A DNA stretch of 64,000 nt from JBBSBL01 sp963735885 (GTDB lineage: Bacteria > Actinomycetota > Thermoleophilia > Solirubrobacterales > Solirubrobacteraceae), in the NCBI GenBank assembly GCA_963735885.1, contig CAVTMP010000007.1, positions 620,001-684,000 of the forward strand, read 5' to 3'. The notes under the pieces were generated by a model. It was not told the DNA's origin, searched no databases, and was given only the letters and a program-made list of their open reading frames with translations. Within the stretch, counting starts at the first letter, position 1; each line of letters begins with the position of its first letter. Both the position numbers and the translations under genes were made by a program. This document shows, piece after piece, positions 39,654 to 48,977 of the stretch.

Positions 39654-40745
39654 GTGCCGGTGCCGCTCTTCGACACCTCGACGCCGCTCGCGCCGCTGCG
39701 CGAGGAGATCCGCGCGCGGGTGGGCGACGTGCTCGACGGCGGCCGCTTCATCCTCGGCCCGGAGGTCGGGGCCTTCGAGGCCGAGTTCGCCGCGGCCGTC
39801 GGCTGCGCCCACGCCGTCGGCGTCGCGAACGGGACCGACGCGCTCACGATCGCGCTGCGGGCACTGGGCGTGGGCCCCGGCGACGAGGTCGTCGTGCCCT
39901 CGTTCACCTTCTACGCCAGCGCCGAGGCGATCCCGCCGACCGGCGCCACGCCGGTCTTCTGCGACGTCGATCCCGACACGTTCTGCGTCACCGCGGACAC
40001 CGTGCGCGCGGCCCTCACGCCGCGGACCCGCGCCGTGATCGTGGTCGACCTGTTCGGCAACGTGCCGCCGATGGAGGAGATCAGCGCGCTCGGCGTGCCG
40101 GTCCTCGAGGACGCCGCGCAGGCGGCCGGGTCCACGCTCGACGGGCGCCCGGCGGGCTCGCTCGGCGCCGCGGCGACGTTCTCGTTCTTCCCGTCGAAGA
40201 ACCTCGGCGCCTTCGGCGACGGCGGCGCGGTGACCACCGGCGACGACGAGGTGGCCGACCGGGTGCGGATGCTCCGCTTCCACGGCTCGCGCGACAAGCA
40301 GAGCTTCGAGGCCGTCGGCTACAACTCGCGCCTGGACGAGATCCAGGCCGCGATCCTCCGCGTCCAGCTGCCGAGCCTCGCCGCGTGGGCGGCCGGGCGG
40401 CGGTCGGCCGCCCGGCACTACGCCGAGGCCGGGCTCGGCGACCTCGTCACGCTGCCCGCGCCGGCGGAGGGCGCCGAGCCCGCCTGGCACCTCTACGTGA
40501 TCCGGCATGCGGACGCGGACGCGCTCGCCGCCGCGCTGGGCGAGCGCGGGATCGGCAGCAAGGCCTACTACCGCACCCCGGTCCACCGCCAGCCGGCGAT
40601 GCGGCCCTACGCCGACGGGGTCCTGCTGCCCGCGACCGACGAGGTGGCCCGCACGCACCTGGCGCTGCCGATGAGCCCCGCGCTCACCGCCGGCCAGGCC
40701 GCCGAGGTGACCGACGCGGTGCGCGCGGCGCTCGCCGCGGGGTAG
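39654..40745 (+). CDS. DegT/DnrJ/EryC1/StrS sugar aminotransferase
   Basis: 363 residues; PLP enzyme aminating a keto-sugar nucleotide. DGGRFILGPEVGAFEAEFAA, VGVANGTDALTIALRALGVG, VVPSFTFYASAEAI, VLEDAAQAAGSTLDG (PLP Asp and Gln), FSFFPSKNLGAFGDGGAV (Schiff-base Lys) and RFHGSRDKQSFEAVGYNSRL, with the N-S-R-L-D-E motif. Probably makes an amino sugar for the glycan cluster. Followed after 4 nt by the DUF354 gene. Confidence 0.93.
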   Translation: MPVPLFDTSTPLAPLREEIRARVGDVLDGGRFILGPEVGAFEAEFAAAVGCAHAVGVANGTDALTIALRALGVGPGDEVVVPSFTFYASAEAIPPTGATPVFCDVDPDTFCVTADTVRAALTPRTRAVIVVDLFGNVPPMEEISALGVPVLEDAAQAAGSTLDGRPAGSLGAAATFSFFPSKNLGAFGDGGAVTTGDDEVADRVRMLRFHGSRDKQSFEAVGYNSRLDEIQAAILRVQLPSLAAWAAGRRSAARHYAEAGLGDLVTLPAPAEGAEPAWHLYVIRHADADALAAALGERGIGSKAYYRTPVHRQPAMRPYADGVLLPATDEVARTHLALPMSPALTAGQAAEVTDAVRAALAAG

Positions 40746-40749
40746 CCGC

Positions 40750-41748
40750 GTGCGGATCTGGGTCGACCTGACCAACAGCCCGCACGTGATCGTGCTCCGG
40801 CCGGTCGTCGAGCGCCTGCGGGCCCGCGGGCACGAGGTCGAGATCACCGCGCGGGACTTCGCGCAGACGCTCGAGCTGTGCGGCCGCCTCGGCCTCGCCC
40901 CCACCGTGATCGGCCGTCATCGGGGCGGCCGCGTGGCGGCGAAGGCGATCGGCCTCGCCCAGCGCTCCGGCGCCCTGGCCCGCTGGGCGCGCGGGCGGCG
41001 CTTCGACCTCGCGCTCGGCCACGGCTCCAACGACGTCACCGTGGCCGCCGCGCTCCTGCGCATCCCGTCCGCGACGAGCTTCGACTACGAGTTCGCGACC
41101 GTCCAGCACACGATCAACTGCCGCCTGGCCCGTGCCGTCGTCGTGCCCGAGGCGATCCCCCCCGAGCGCCTCTACCGCTACGGCGCGCGCGGGAAGCTCC
41201 AGCGCTACGCGGGCCTCAAGGAGGAGTACGCGCTCGCGGACTTCGAGCCCGACCCCGGCGTGCCCGCGGCGCTCGGGCTCGATCCGACCCGCCCGTTCGC
41301 GGTCGTGCGCACGCCCGCCGACGTGTCGCTCTACCACCGCTTCGCCAACGACCTGTTCGGCGCCGTCCTCGCCCGCCTCCGGGGCGCCCAGGCCGTCGTG
41401 CTCCCCCGCACGCCGGCCCAGCGCGCCGAGCTCGTGGCGGCGGGAGGCTGGATCGTGCCCGAGCACGCGATCGACGCCCAGTCGCTCGTCGCGGCGGCCG
41501 ACCTCGTCGTCTCCGCGGGCGGGACGATGAACCGCGAGGCGGTGGCGCTCGGCACGCCGGTGTGGACGGTGTTCGCCGGCCGGACCGGCGCGGTGGACGA
41601 GCGGCTCATCGCCGAGGGCCGGCTCCGCCGCCTGGAGTCGGCCGACCAGATCGAGCTCGTCAAGCGCGACCGCACCCCGCAGGCGCGGGTCAGGCGTGAC
41701 CCCGACGTGCTCGCCGCCATGTTCCTTGCGGCGGCCCGCGCCGCGTAA
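40750..41748 (+). CDS. DUF354 protein (UDP-GlcNAc 2-epimerase-like fold)
   Basis: 332 residues. IWVDLTNSPHVIVLRPVVER and RGHEVEITARDFAQTLELCG are the family N-terminus; LALGHGSNDVTVAAALLRIP and SATSFDYEFATVQHTINCRL follow, then VVSAGGTMNREAVALGTPVW in the C-terminal Rossmann half. The fold is that of GT-B transferases and epimerases. A role in glycan synthesis is implied by neighbours, the reaction is unknown. Confidence 0.88.
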   Translation: MRIWVDLTNSPHVIVLRPVVERLRARGHEVEITARDFAQTLELCGRLGLAPTVIGRHRGGRVAAKAIGLAQRSGALARWARGRRFDLALGHGSNDVTVAAALLRIPSATSFDYEFATVQHTINCRLARAVVVPEAIPPERLYRYGARGKLQRYAGLKEEYALADFEPDPGVPAALGLDPTRPFAVVRTPADVSLYHRFANDLFGAVLARLRGAQAVVLPRTPAQRAELVAAGGWIVPEHAIDAQSLVAAADLVVSAGGTMNREAVALGTPVWTVFAGRTGAVDERLIAEGRLRRLESADQIELVKRDRTPQARVRRDPDVLAAMFLAAARAA

Positions 41749-41767
41749 CCAGGCGCCGGATCGGGCC

Positions 41768-41773
41768 TACAAT
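41768..41773 (+). promoter_or_regulatory. -10 element, leaderless start
   Basis: TACAAT, an almost perfect -10, ends 7 nt before ATG 41781. It predicts a transcript starting on the ATG, and favours ATG 41781 over the in-frame GTG 41778. Confidence 0.55.
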
Positions 41774-41780
41774 CTCCGTG

Positions 41781-43725
41781 ATGCGCCGACGTCTGCGCTC
41801 GGCGGCCTTCCCGGTCCATCGCCACTCGATCCCGCAGATCCTGGTGGACGGGGGGCTCGTCGCGCTCGCCTACTTCCTCGCCTACCGGCTCCGCTTCGAC
41901 GTGGGCACGCCGGCGCGCTACGAGCGCCTGCTCGAGACGACCCTCCCCTGGGTCGTGGCCGGCAGCGTCGTCGTCTTCGCGCTGTTCGGGCTCTACCAGC
42001 GCGAGTGGCGGTTCGTCGGCCGCCGGGACTACGAGAACGTGCTCAAGGCCGTGGTCGTCGCCACGGTGCTGGTGATCGGGAGCATCGCCCTGGTCCACCC
42101 GGTGGAGATCGCCACGCGCGGCGGGACGCTCGCCCCGGTCAGCCCGCCGAAGGGCGTCGTCGCGCTCTTCTTCCTGCTCACGCTCACCTTCCTCACCGCG
42201 GCGCGGTTCGCCGTCCACGCCGTGGCCGAGCGCCGGCTGCGCGGCTTCCGCTCGAAGAAGGACGCGCGCGACGTCCTCGTCGTCGGCGGGGGGGACGGCG
42301 GACGGCTCGTGGTCCGCGAGCTCGTCCGCAATCCCGACCTGCGCCAGCGACCGGTCGGCTTCATCGACGACGACCCGCGCAAGCAGGGGCTGAAGGACGA
42401 GTACGGCCTCCGGGTGCTCGGGACGACGGAGGACCTCCCGCGGGTGCTCGACGAGGTCGAGCCCGACGAGGTCGTCATCGCGATCCCGTCCGCCCCGGGC
42501 ACGGTGCGCGCCACGGTGGTGGGCGCCTGCCGCGCGCGCGGGATCCCGGTCCGCACCCTGCCGACCGTGTTCGAGCTGCTCCAGCGCGGCACGGGGCTCA
42601 TGGGCCAGGTCCGCGAGGTGCGGGTGGAGGACGTGCTCGGCCGCGACCCGGTGCGGATGGAGCTCGAGCGGGTCGGGGCGTACCTCGCCGGCCAGGTCGT
42701 GCTCGTCACCGGCGCCGGCGGCTCGATCGGCGCGGAGCTCTCGCGCCAGATCGCCCGGGTCGGGCCGCGCCGCCTCGTGCTCCTCGACCACGCCGAGGAC
42801 AACCTGTTCGAGATCATGCGCGAGCTCGAGGAGGAGCGCCACGTCCGCTTCGCGGTCCCCGTGCTCGCCGACTGCAAGGAGGAGGAGCGGATGCGGGAGG
42901 TGCTGGCCGAGCACCGCCCGGGCGTCGTCTTCCACGCCGCCGCCTACAAGCACGTCGGGATGATGGAGCTCAACCCCGTCGAGGCGGTGCGCAACAACGC
43001 GCTCGCCACCCGGCTCGTCGCGCGGATCGCCGGCGAGGCGGGCGTCGGCACCTTCGTGCTCGTCTCGACCGACAAGGCGGTCAAGCCCGCCACGGTGATG
43101 GGGGCGTCGAAGGCGCTGGCCGAGTGGGCGGTCGAGGCCGCCTCGACGCGCCACCCGGGCACCCGGTACGCGACCGTGCGCTTCGGCAACGTGCTCGGCT
43201 CGTCGGGCTCGGTGGTGCCGATCTTCCGCCGCCAGATCGCGGCCGGCGGACCGGTCACGGTGACCGACGAGCGGATGACGCGGTACTTCATGACGATCCC
43301 GGAGGCCGTCCAGCTCATCATCCGCGCGGGATCGCTCAGCGGCCGCAGCGGCGCGGTCTACGTGCTCGACATGGGCGAGCCGGTGGCGATCGTCGACCTC
43401 GCGGAGGCCATGATCCGCCTGTCGGGCCTCGAGCCCGAGCGCGACATCGCGATCGAGATCGTCGGGCGCCGGCCCGGCGAGAAGCTCCACGAGGAGCTGT
43501 TCAACCCGGACGAGCGCCCCCATCCGACGGCCGCCGAGCGGATCGTCCGCGCCGAGCGCGGATGGCCTCGATCCGGCGTGGGTCGAGCACACCTTCGGCG
43601 AGATCAACCTGCTCGCCCTCGAGGGCGACGCCGCCGGGATCGCCGCGCGGGTGGCGGAGCTCGGCTCCGCCCGGGGCGTCGCCGCGCCCGGCGGGGCGGC
43701 GCCGGACGCCCGCAGCCTCACCTAG
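41781..43725 (+). CDS. Polysaccharide biosynthesis NDP-sugar dehydratase (CapD/WbpM type), one frameshift
   Basis: 647 residues when one extra C at 43558 is removed. Four N-terminal membrane helices (residues 15-150), a first Rossmann domain DVLVVGGGDGGRLVVRELVR, then the SDR catalytic domain GQVVLVTGAGGSIGAELSRQ, VFHAAAYKHVGMMELNPVEA, FVLVSTDKAVKPATVMGASK (Ser/Thr-Asp-Lys active site in place of Tyr) and RFGNVLGSSGSVVPIFRRQI. It ends LDPAWVEHTFGEINLLALEG. Such enzymes make 4-keto-6-deoxy sugars such as UDP-QuiNAc precursors. In the raw frame it fuses falsely to the LytR_C gene. Confidence 0.92.
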
Positions 43726-43728
43726 ACT
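43723..43728 (+). promoter_or_regulatory. -10 element near the LytR_C start
   Basis: TAGACT ends 10 nt before ATG 43739 and includes the stop codon of the preceding gene. Leaderless or nearly leaderless start suggested. Confidence 0.35.
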
Positions 43729-43738
43729 CCGGCGCGCC

Positions 43739-45035
43739 ATGGGCCCCGTTCTCGCCGTCTCGCTCCGGAGCTTCGTCCAGGACGCCGGAGCCTACGCCGG
43801 GCTCGCCGCGATCCTCGGCCTCGCGGTGCTCGCGCTCCTGTACTTCGCCCAGGCGCGCGAGGTCAAGCGCGCTGCGCGAGTGGGCCGGCCGCTCCCCGGA
43901 GCGGGCCCAGGAGCTCGAGGAGCGGGTGATCGCCCAGGCCGAGGAGGCCCGCCGGGTCGCCGCCGCGCCCGCCGCGGCGGGCGCCGGACGGCCGGCGGCC
44001 GCGGCACGGTCGCCGGCCGCGGCGCCGCGCGACCGCCGGCGCGCGGTCCCCTCGCCCGCGACCCCGGCCGCCGCGCCGCACGCGCCGTCGGCGGCCGAGC
44101 TGACGACCGTGACCCGCCCGCCGCCGCCGGTCGCCGCCGGCCCGCCGCCGCCCCTGCCGGCCGCCGCGCCGCGTCTCGGAGCGCCGCCGCTGGGCTCGGC
44201 GACTCCCGCGCCCGCCCTGTTCGCTCCCACACCCACGCCGCCCTCCGCCGCCCCCGGGAGCGCCACCGGCGCCACGAGCCGGAACGCCTCGGCGGTGACG
44301 CCGCCGGAGGCCGCGCCGGCGCCGCAGCGCGTCCAGCCCGCCGCCGCCACGGCGGCCGCGGCGACGCAGGTGGTCCCGGCTCCGCCGCGTCCCGCCTCGA
44401 CGGGGAACGGGAGCGGCGCCCCGCCCCCGACGCCGGCCCCCGCCCGCCGTGCGGCGGCGTCCCGGACCCGTCGCGACGGGCCGCTGCTGCCGGACGACGC
44501 CACGATCCCGCCCCGGCGCGCGCCGGCCCCGCGCGGCCCGGGCGGCGGATCCTCCCGGCGGCGCACGATCCTGCTCGTGGCCGCCGGCCTCGTCGTCGCC
44601 GCGGCGGCGGCCTTCGCCGTGATCCAGCTCACCTCGTCGTCCTCCAACGACTCGTCGAGCTCCGCGCCGGCGGCGAAGGTGAAGGGCGGCGGCCGCCAGG
44701 GCAAGCCGGGCGGCTCGTTCTCGCGCGGCGCCGTCACGGTGTCGGTCCTCAACGGCACGCCGGTCGCCGGCCTCGCCAACGGGGTGGCGAGCCAGCTCGT
44801 CCAGCGGGGCTTCAACCGCGGCGCGGTGACCAACGCGCCCGACCAGCAGCGCTCGGCGACCGTGGTCTCCTACCTCCCCGGGCACCGCCGGGAGGCGGCC
44901 GAGGTGGCGCGCGCCCTGCGGATCGCGGCGGCCGTCGAGCCGGTGGACGCGAACACGCGCGCCGTGGCCTGCCCGCCGCCCGCGGCGTGCAAGGCCGCGG
45001 TGATCGTCACCGTCGGGTCCGACCGGACCGGCTGA
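43739..45035 (+). CDS. LytR C-terminal-domain membrane protein (one frameshift)
   Basis: About 431 residues after removing one extra base near 43870. An N-terminal helix (AYAGLAAILGLAVLALLYFA), a short coiled coil (PERAQELEERVIAQAEEARR), a 200-residue Pro/Ala-rich linker, a second helix (TILLVAAGLVVAAAAAFAVI), then the LytR_C domain VTVSVLNGTPVAGLANGVAS and VVSYLPGHRREAAEVARAL. LytR_C domains accompany LCP ligases that attach glycans to peptidoglycan, but no LCP catalytic domain is present here. Role unknown, envelope-related. Confidence 0.8.
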
Positions 45036-45061
45036 GCCGGGCGCCGGGCGCCGGCGGCGCG

Positions 45062-45840
45062 ATGCCCCCCTCGTTCCTCGACCTCCCACCCCGGAGCGCG
45101 AAGCCACGCGAGACGGGGATCACCCACGTGCTCGACAAGCGGCCTCTCGGTGGCCGAGGTCGACGGGCTGGTCGAGGTCGCCGGCGCGAGCGTGGACCTC
45201 GTCAAGCTCGGCTGGGGCACCGCGCTGGCGACCGGGAACCTCGAGGCCAAGCTCGCCCGCTACCGCGCGCACGGGCTCCCGGTCGTGCTCGGCGGCACGC
45301 TCACCGAGCTCGCGATCGCGCCAGGACCGCCTCGACGGCCTCGTCGACTGGCTCCGGAGCTCGGCGCTGCGCGCACGTCGAGGTCTCCGACGGCACGATC
45401 GCGCTCCCGCACGAGCGCAAGCTCGAGCTGATCGCGCGGCTGGCGGAGGAGTTCACCGTGCTCTCCGAGGTCGGGAGCAAGGACGAGCAGCGGATCATGG
45501 CCCCCTACCGCTGGGTCGAGCTGATCGAGGCCGAGCTCGCGGCCGGCGCCTGGACGCGTGATCGCCGAGGCGCGGGAGTCCGGCACCGCCGGCATCTACC
45601 GGGCCGACGGCGAGGTGCGGATGGGCCTGATCGACGAGATCGCCCACGCCGTCGACCCCGGCCGGATGATCTTCGAGGCGCCCCGCAAGGCGCAGCAGGT
45701 GTGGTTCCTGCGCCGCTTCGGCGTCCGAGGTCAACCTCGGCAACATCGCGCCCGCCGACGTGCTCTCGCTGGAGACGCTGCGCCTCGGGCTGCGCTCGGA
45801 CACCGCGTCGATGGAGCCACCCCCCGCCGGCGGACGATGA
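45062..45840 (+). CDS. Phosphosulfolactate synthase (ComA-like), five frameshifts
   Basis: 257 residues when five single extra bases (near 45140, 45321, 45371, 45556 and 45731) are removed; the raw length agrees. FLDLPPRSAKPRETGITHVL, DKGLSVAEVDGLVEVAGASV, DLVKLGWGTALATGNLEAKL, HVEVSDGTIALPHERKLELI, LSEVGSKDE and IFEAPRKAQQVWFLRRFG are the family blocks of a TIM barrel that adds sulfite to phosphoenolpyruvate. In archaea this starts coenzyme M synthesis; Bacillus YitD is a homolog linked to sulfolactate. Here the product use is unknown. It overlaps the next gene by ATGA. Confidence 0.85.
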
Positions 45841-46388
45841 TCCTGCTCGCCCGTCACGGCGAGACCGACGACAACGTCCCGCCGCTCCGCTTCCAGGGCC
45901 GGCTGCGACACGCTGCTCAACGCCACCGGCCGCCGCGCAGGCGGCTGAGCTCGCCGAGCGGCGTGCGGGGCGAGGAGATCGCCGCGCTGTACTGCAGCGA
46001 TCTGACCCGCGCGCAGCGAGACCGCCGAGATCGGTGGGCGCACGTCCTCGGTCTCGATCCGGTGGTCGACGCGCGGCTTCGCGGAGGGCGACCGCGGCCG
46101 AGTGGGAGGGGCGCCTGATGGACGACGTCGCCGCGCGAGGAGCCGGAGGCGCTACGCCGCCTGGCGGCGCGGCGGGGCCGGCTGGCGCTTCCCGGGCGGC
46201 GAGTCGCTGCGGAGCACTCCGACCGGGTCGTCGCCGGCCTCGCCGAGGTCACCCGCCGCGGCCCGCTGCCCGCGCTCGTCGTCTGCCACGGCGGCTCGAT
46301 CCGCGTGGCGCTGTGCCGCGCCGACCGCCGCGGCCTCGACGCCTTCCACGAGCTGGCCGTCCCCAACGCCGCCGTCGTCCGGCTGTGA
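45837..46388 (+). CDS. Histidine phosphatase (phosphoglycerate-mutase-like), frame broken
   Basis: About 182 residues. MILLARHGETDDNVPPLRFQ carries the RHG phospho-His motif. Further blocks, each in a different raw frame, are DTLLNATGRRQAAELAERRA, EEIAALYCSDLTRA, GRWEGRLMDDV and PLPALVVCHGGSIRVALCRA, the last with the second catalytic His. Possibly removes the phosphate from phosphosulfolactate, since it is coupled to its synthase, but the family is broad. It overlaps the next gene by GTGA. Confidence 0.8.
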
Positions 46389-48151
46389 GCCGGGGCGCGC
46401 GGGCCGGCTTCGCGCTGCTCGTCGCGGCCACCCTCGGCGCGTTCTTCGTCACCCAGCGCCTCAAGACCACCGATCCGGTGGTGATCGGCGTGCGCACGCT
46501 CGGCTTCTTCTCGCCGGTCGGCGCGGGCGCGCAGCGCTCGACCTACGTCTCCTTCTTCCTGCAGCGGGACGACGACGTGACCGTGACCGTCGTGGACGCC
46601 GGCGGCGACCGCGTCCGGACCCTCGCGGACGGCCGCGCCGTGCCGGCGCGGACCCGCGTCGCGTTCCGCTGGGACGGCCGGACCGAGGACGGCCGCCGCG
46701 CCCCGGACGGCGCGTACTTCTTCCGCGTCGGCCTGGCCCGGCAGGGGCGCTCGCTCACGCTGCCCTTCCCGCAGGATCTCGACACGCGCCCGCCCCGGCC
46801 GGTGGTCGTCCGCGTGGAACCCGAGCACGGCGCGGGCCCGCTCCTGCTCCCCCGCGACGGGGGGCTCGAGGCCACCGCGGTCTTCCGGGGCACCAAGGGC
46901 CGCCGCGCGCGCGGCCTCGTGATCCGCACCGACGTGCGCCCGGCGCGCGTCGTCCGCCGGATCTTCGTGGGGGCGGACCGGCGCCGGTTCGCCTGGGACG
47001 GCCTGATCGGCGGCCGCCCGGCGCCCGACGGCACCTACCTGCTGGGGCTCTTCCTCCTCGATCGCGCCGGCAACCCCGGCACCTTCCCCGCCCGGCTGCC
47101 GCCGGTCCCCGGCGAGATCCGGACCCGCCCCGGGGTCACGGTGCGGCGCCTCGGCGCCTCCGCGCCGTCCGGGGTCGTGAGCGCCGGGCGGGTGGCGACC
47201 TTCCGGGTCGACGCGCGCGGCGGCCGCTACGCCTGGGCGCTCCGCCGGGCGGGCAGCGGTCGGGCGCTGGCCCGGGGGGCCGGACGGGCGGACCGCCTGC
47301 GCCTCCGCCTCCCGCGGCGCTCGCGCGGCCTTCACCTGCTCACGGTCGCGGCGGCCGGGCGGCGGATCACCGTGCCGCTCGCGGTGCGCGCCGCGGCCGC
47401 CCGGGTGCTCGTCGTCGTGCCGACGATGACCTTCCAGGCGCTCAACCCGGTCGACGGCGACGGCGACGGCATCCCGAACACGCTGCCGAACGGCGGCCCC
47501 GCGCCGCTCGACCGCGTCTACGCCCGCACGCCGCCGGGCGTCTCGGCTCAGGTCGCGCCGGTGCTGCGCTTCCTCGACGCCGAGCGCCTGCCCTACGACC
47601 TCACGACCGACGCCGCGCTGGCGCGCGCGGAGGGCCCGCGCCTCGACGCCCAGACCGGGGTCGCGCTGATCGGCGAGGAGCCGTGGCTCACGGGGCCGCT
47701 GGCCGCGGCGCTGCGGCGCTTCACCCGTCGCGGCGGGCGCATCCTCACCTTCGGCGTCGGGGACCTCCGGCGCACCGCGCTCCTTGCGGGCGGCGCGCTG
47801 CGCCGACCCACGCCGCCGGCCGCGGTGGACGCCCTGCGCGGGCGGAGCGGGCCGCTCGTGCGACGCCCGGCGGAGGTGCTCGCCTACCAGGACGAGATCG
47901 GCCTCTTCCGCGGCACGAGCGGGGGCTTCGGGACGTGGCCCGCGAGCCGGCGCCTGGTCGCCGTGACCGGCGGCGGGCGGATCGTCTCGGCGGCCGGCCC
48001 GCAGGCCGGCGTGGCGATCATCGCCGCCTGGCGCCTGGGCCGCGGCCTGGTGATCCGGACCGGCCTCCCCGGGTTCCAGGCGCGCCTGGGGCGCGACCTG
48101 GACAGCCAGGCGCTGGTTCGCCGCGCATGGACGATCCTGCGCGGAGGGTGA
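46385..48151 (+). CDS. Secreted/anchored protein with FlgD-like Ig repeats
   Basis: 588 residues, complete. N-terminal signal-anchor AGFALLVAATLGAFFVTQRL; then two FlgD-like modules, VTVTVVDAGGDRVRTLADGR with GAYFFRVGLARQG and RRRFAWDGLIGGRPAPDGTY with GLFLLDRAGN. The second half (VLVVVPTMTFQALNPVDGDG, GVALIGEEPWLTGPLAAAL, FTRRGGRILTFGVGDLRR) looks like a glutamine-amidotransferase-like or DMF-ase-beta-like alpha/beta fold that monitors glycans. Function unknown. GTG 46385 is coupled to the phosphatase and the stop overlaps the PIG-L start. Confidence 0.75.
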   Translation: MSRGARAGFALLVAATLGAFFVTQRLKTTDPVVIGVRTLGFFSPVGAGAQRSTYVSFFLQRDDDVTVTVVDAGGDRVRTLADGRAVPARTRVAFRWDGRTEDGRRAPDGAYFFRVGLARQGRSLTLPFPQDLDTRPPRPVVVRVEPEHGAGPLLLPRDGGLEATAVFRGTKGRRARGLVIRTDVRPARVVRRIFVGADRRRFAWDGLIGGRPAPDGTYLLGLFLLDRAGNPGTFPARLPPVPGEIRTRPGVTVRRLGASAPSGVVSAGRVATFRVDARGGRYAWALRRAGSGRALARGAGRADRLRLRLPRRSRGLHLLTVAAAGRRITVPLAVRAAAARVLVVVPTMTFQALNPVDGDGDGIPNTLPNGGPAPLDRVYARTPPGVSAQVAPVLRFLDAERLPYDLTTDAALARAEGPRLDAQTGVALIGEEPWLTGPLAAALRRFTRRGGRILTFGVGDLRRTALLAGGALRRPTPPAAVDALRGRSGPLVRRPAEVLAYQDEIGLFRGTSGGFGTWPASRRLVAVTGGGRIVSAAGPQAGVAIIAAWRLGRGLVIRTGLPGFQARLGRDLDSQALVRRAWTILRGG

Positions 48152-48849
48152 TCGTGCCCGGGCCCTGCGTGCTGCACGTCGCCCCGCATCCCGACGACGA
48201 GGCCCTCGGCGCGCCCGCGACCCTGCTCGTGCTGCGGGACGCCGGGCACCGGGTCGTGAACCTCGCGCTCGGGCTCGGGCGGCCGGGGCAGGAGGCGCGG
48301 CGGGAGGCCGAGGTCCTCGAGGCCTGTCGGCGCGCCGGGTTCGCGCTCGAGATCGCCCGCGACGCCCCGACGACCGGCGACGCCGGTCTGGCCGCGTGGG
48401 CGGCGGCCCGGATCGACGCGGCGCTCGACGCGCACGCGCCGGCGCTCGTGGTCGGGCCGGCGCCGTCGGACGCGCATCCGCGCCACGCCGCGGTGGGCGC
48501 CGGCCTGCGCGACGCGGTGGCCCGCCGCGGCGCCGGAGGGCCGCGCCTGTGGCAGTGGAGCCTGTGGTCGACGCTCCCGGGGCCGACGCTCCTGGTGCCG
48601 TTCGGCGCGGACCGGCTGGCCGAGGCGACCCACGTGCTCGCCGCCCACCGCAGCGAGATCGCCCGCGCGGACCTCGCGCGCCTGCTCCGAGTCCGGGCGG
48701 AGCTCGCGGCCGTGACCGGGCCGGAGCTCGTGCTCGGCTTCGGCGGGGCCCACGGGCTCGACGAGCCCTACGCGGAGCTCCTCGTGGGCCCGGCCGGCGA
48801 GCGGCGTCGCGTGGTCGACGTCGCCGTTCCGTTTCGCGGCGACGGCTGA
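48148..48849 (+). CDS. PIG-L family deacetylase
   Basis: 233 residues; zinc-dependent N-deacetylase. VLHVAPHPDDEALGAPATLL holds the H-P-D-D-E zinc and base motif, and GPAPSDAHPRHAAVGAGLRD the second His motif. Three starts are possible: ATG 48127, GTG 48148 (overlapping the previous stop) and GTG 48154 with GGAGG 6 nt upstream. Substrates of this family include GlcNAc conjugates; the glycan-rich context fits a sugar substrate. Confidence 0.88.
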   Translation: MIVPGPCVLHVAPHPDDEALGAPATLLVLRDAGHRVVNLALGLGRPGQEARREAEVLEACRRAGFALEIARDAPTTGDAGLAAWAAARIDAALDAHAPALVVGPAPSDAHPRHAAVGAGLRDAVARRGAGGPRLWQWSLWSTLPGPTLLVPFGADRLAEATHVLAAHRSEIARADLARLLRVRAELAAVTGPELVLGFGGAHGLDEPYAELLVGPAGERRRVVDVAVPFRGDG

Positions 48850-48977
48850 TTCCGGGAGGCCCGGCCGACGGGCCGCCACGTCGGCCTCACGCGCGTGCCC
48901 GGGCCGGTATGGAGCGGGTGGGAGCGGCCGGGCTCCCGGTTGACGCCGGGGCCGGGTGGTGAAGAGGATCGCGACCC

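Noticed and set aside
41778..45035. A 1085-residue fusion of the CapD-type enzyme with a LytR_C protein
   Set aside because: The joining segment (about residues 595-700) is meaningless Arg-rich sequence. The correct C-terminus of the first protein continues in another frame to a stop at 43725, and a new start lies at 43739.
41696..48151. A 2151-codon open frame on the plus strand
   Set aside because: It is a chance chain of off-frame sequence plus the real C-terminal gene at 46385; motifs of the known proteins lie in other frames.
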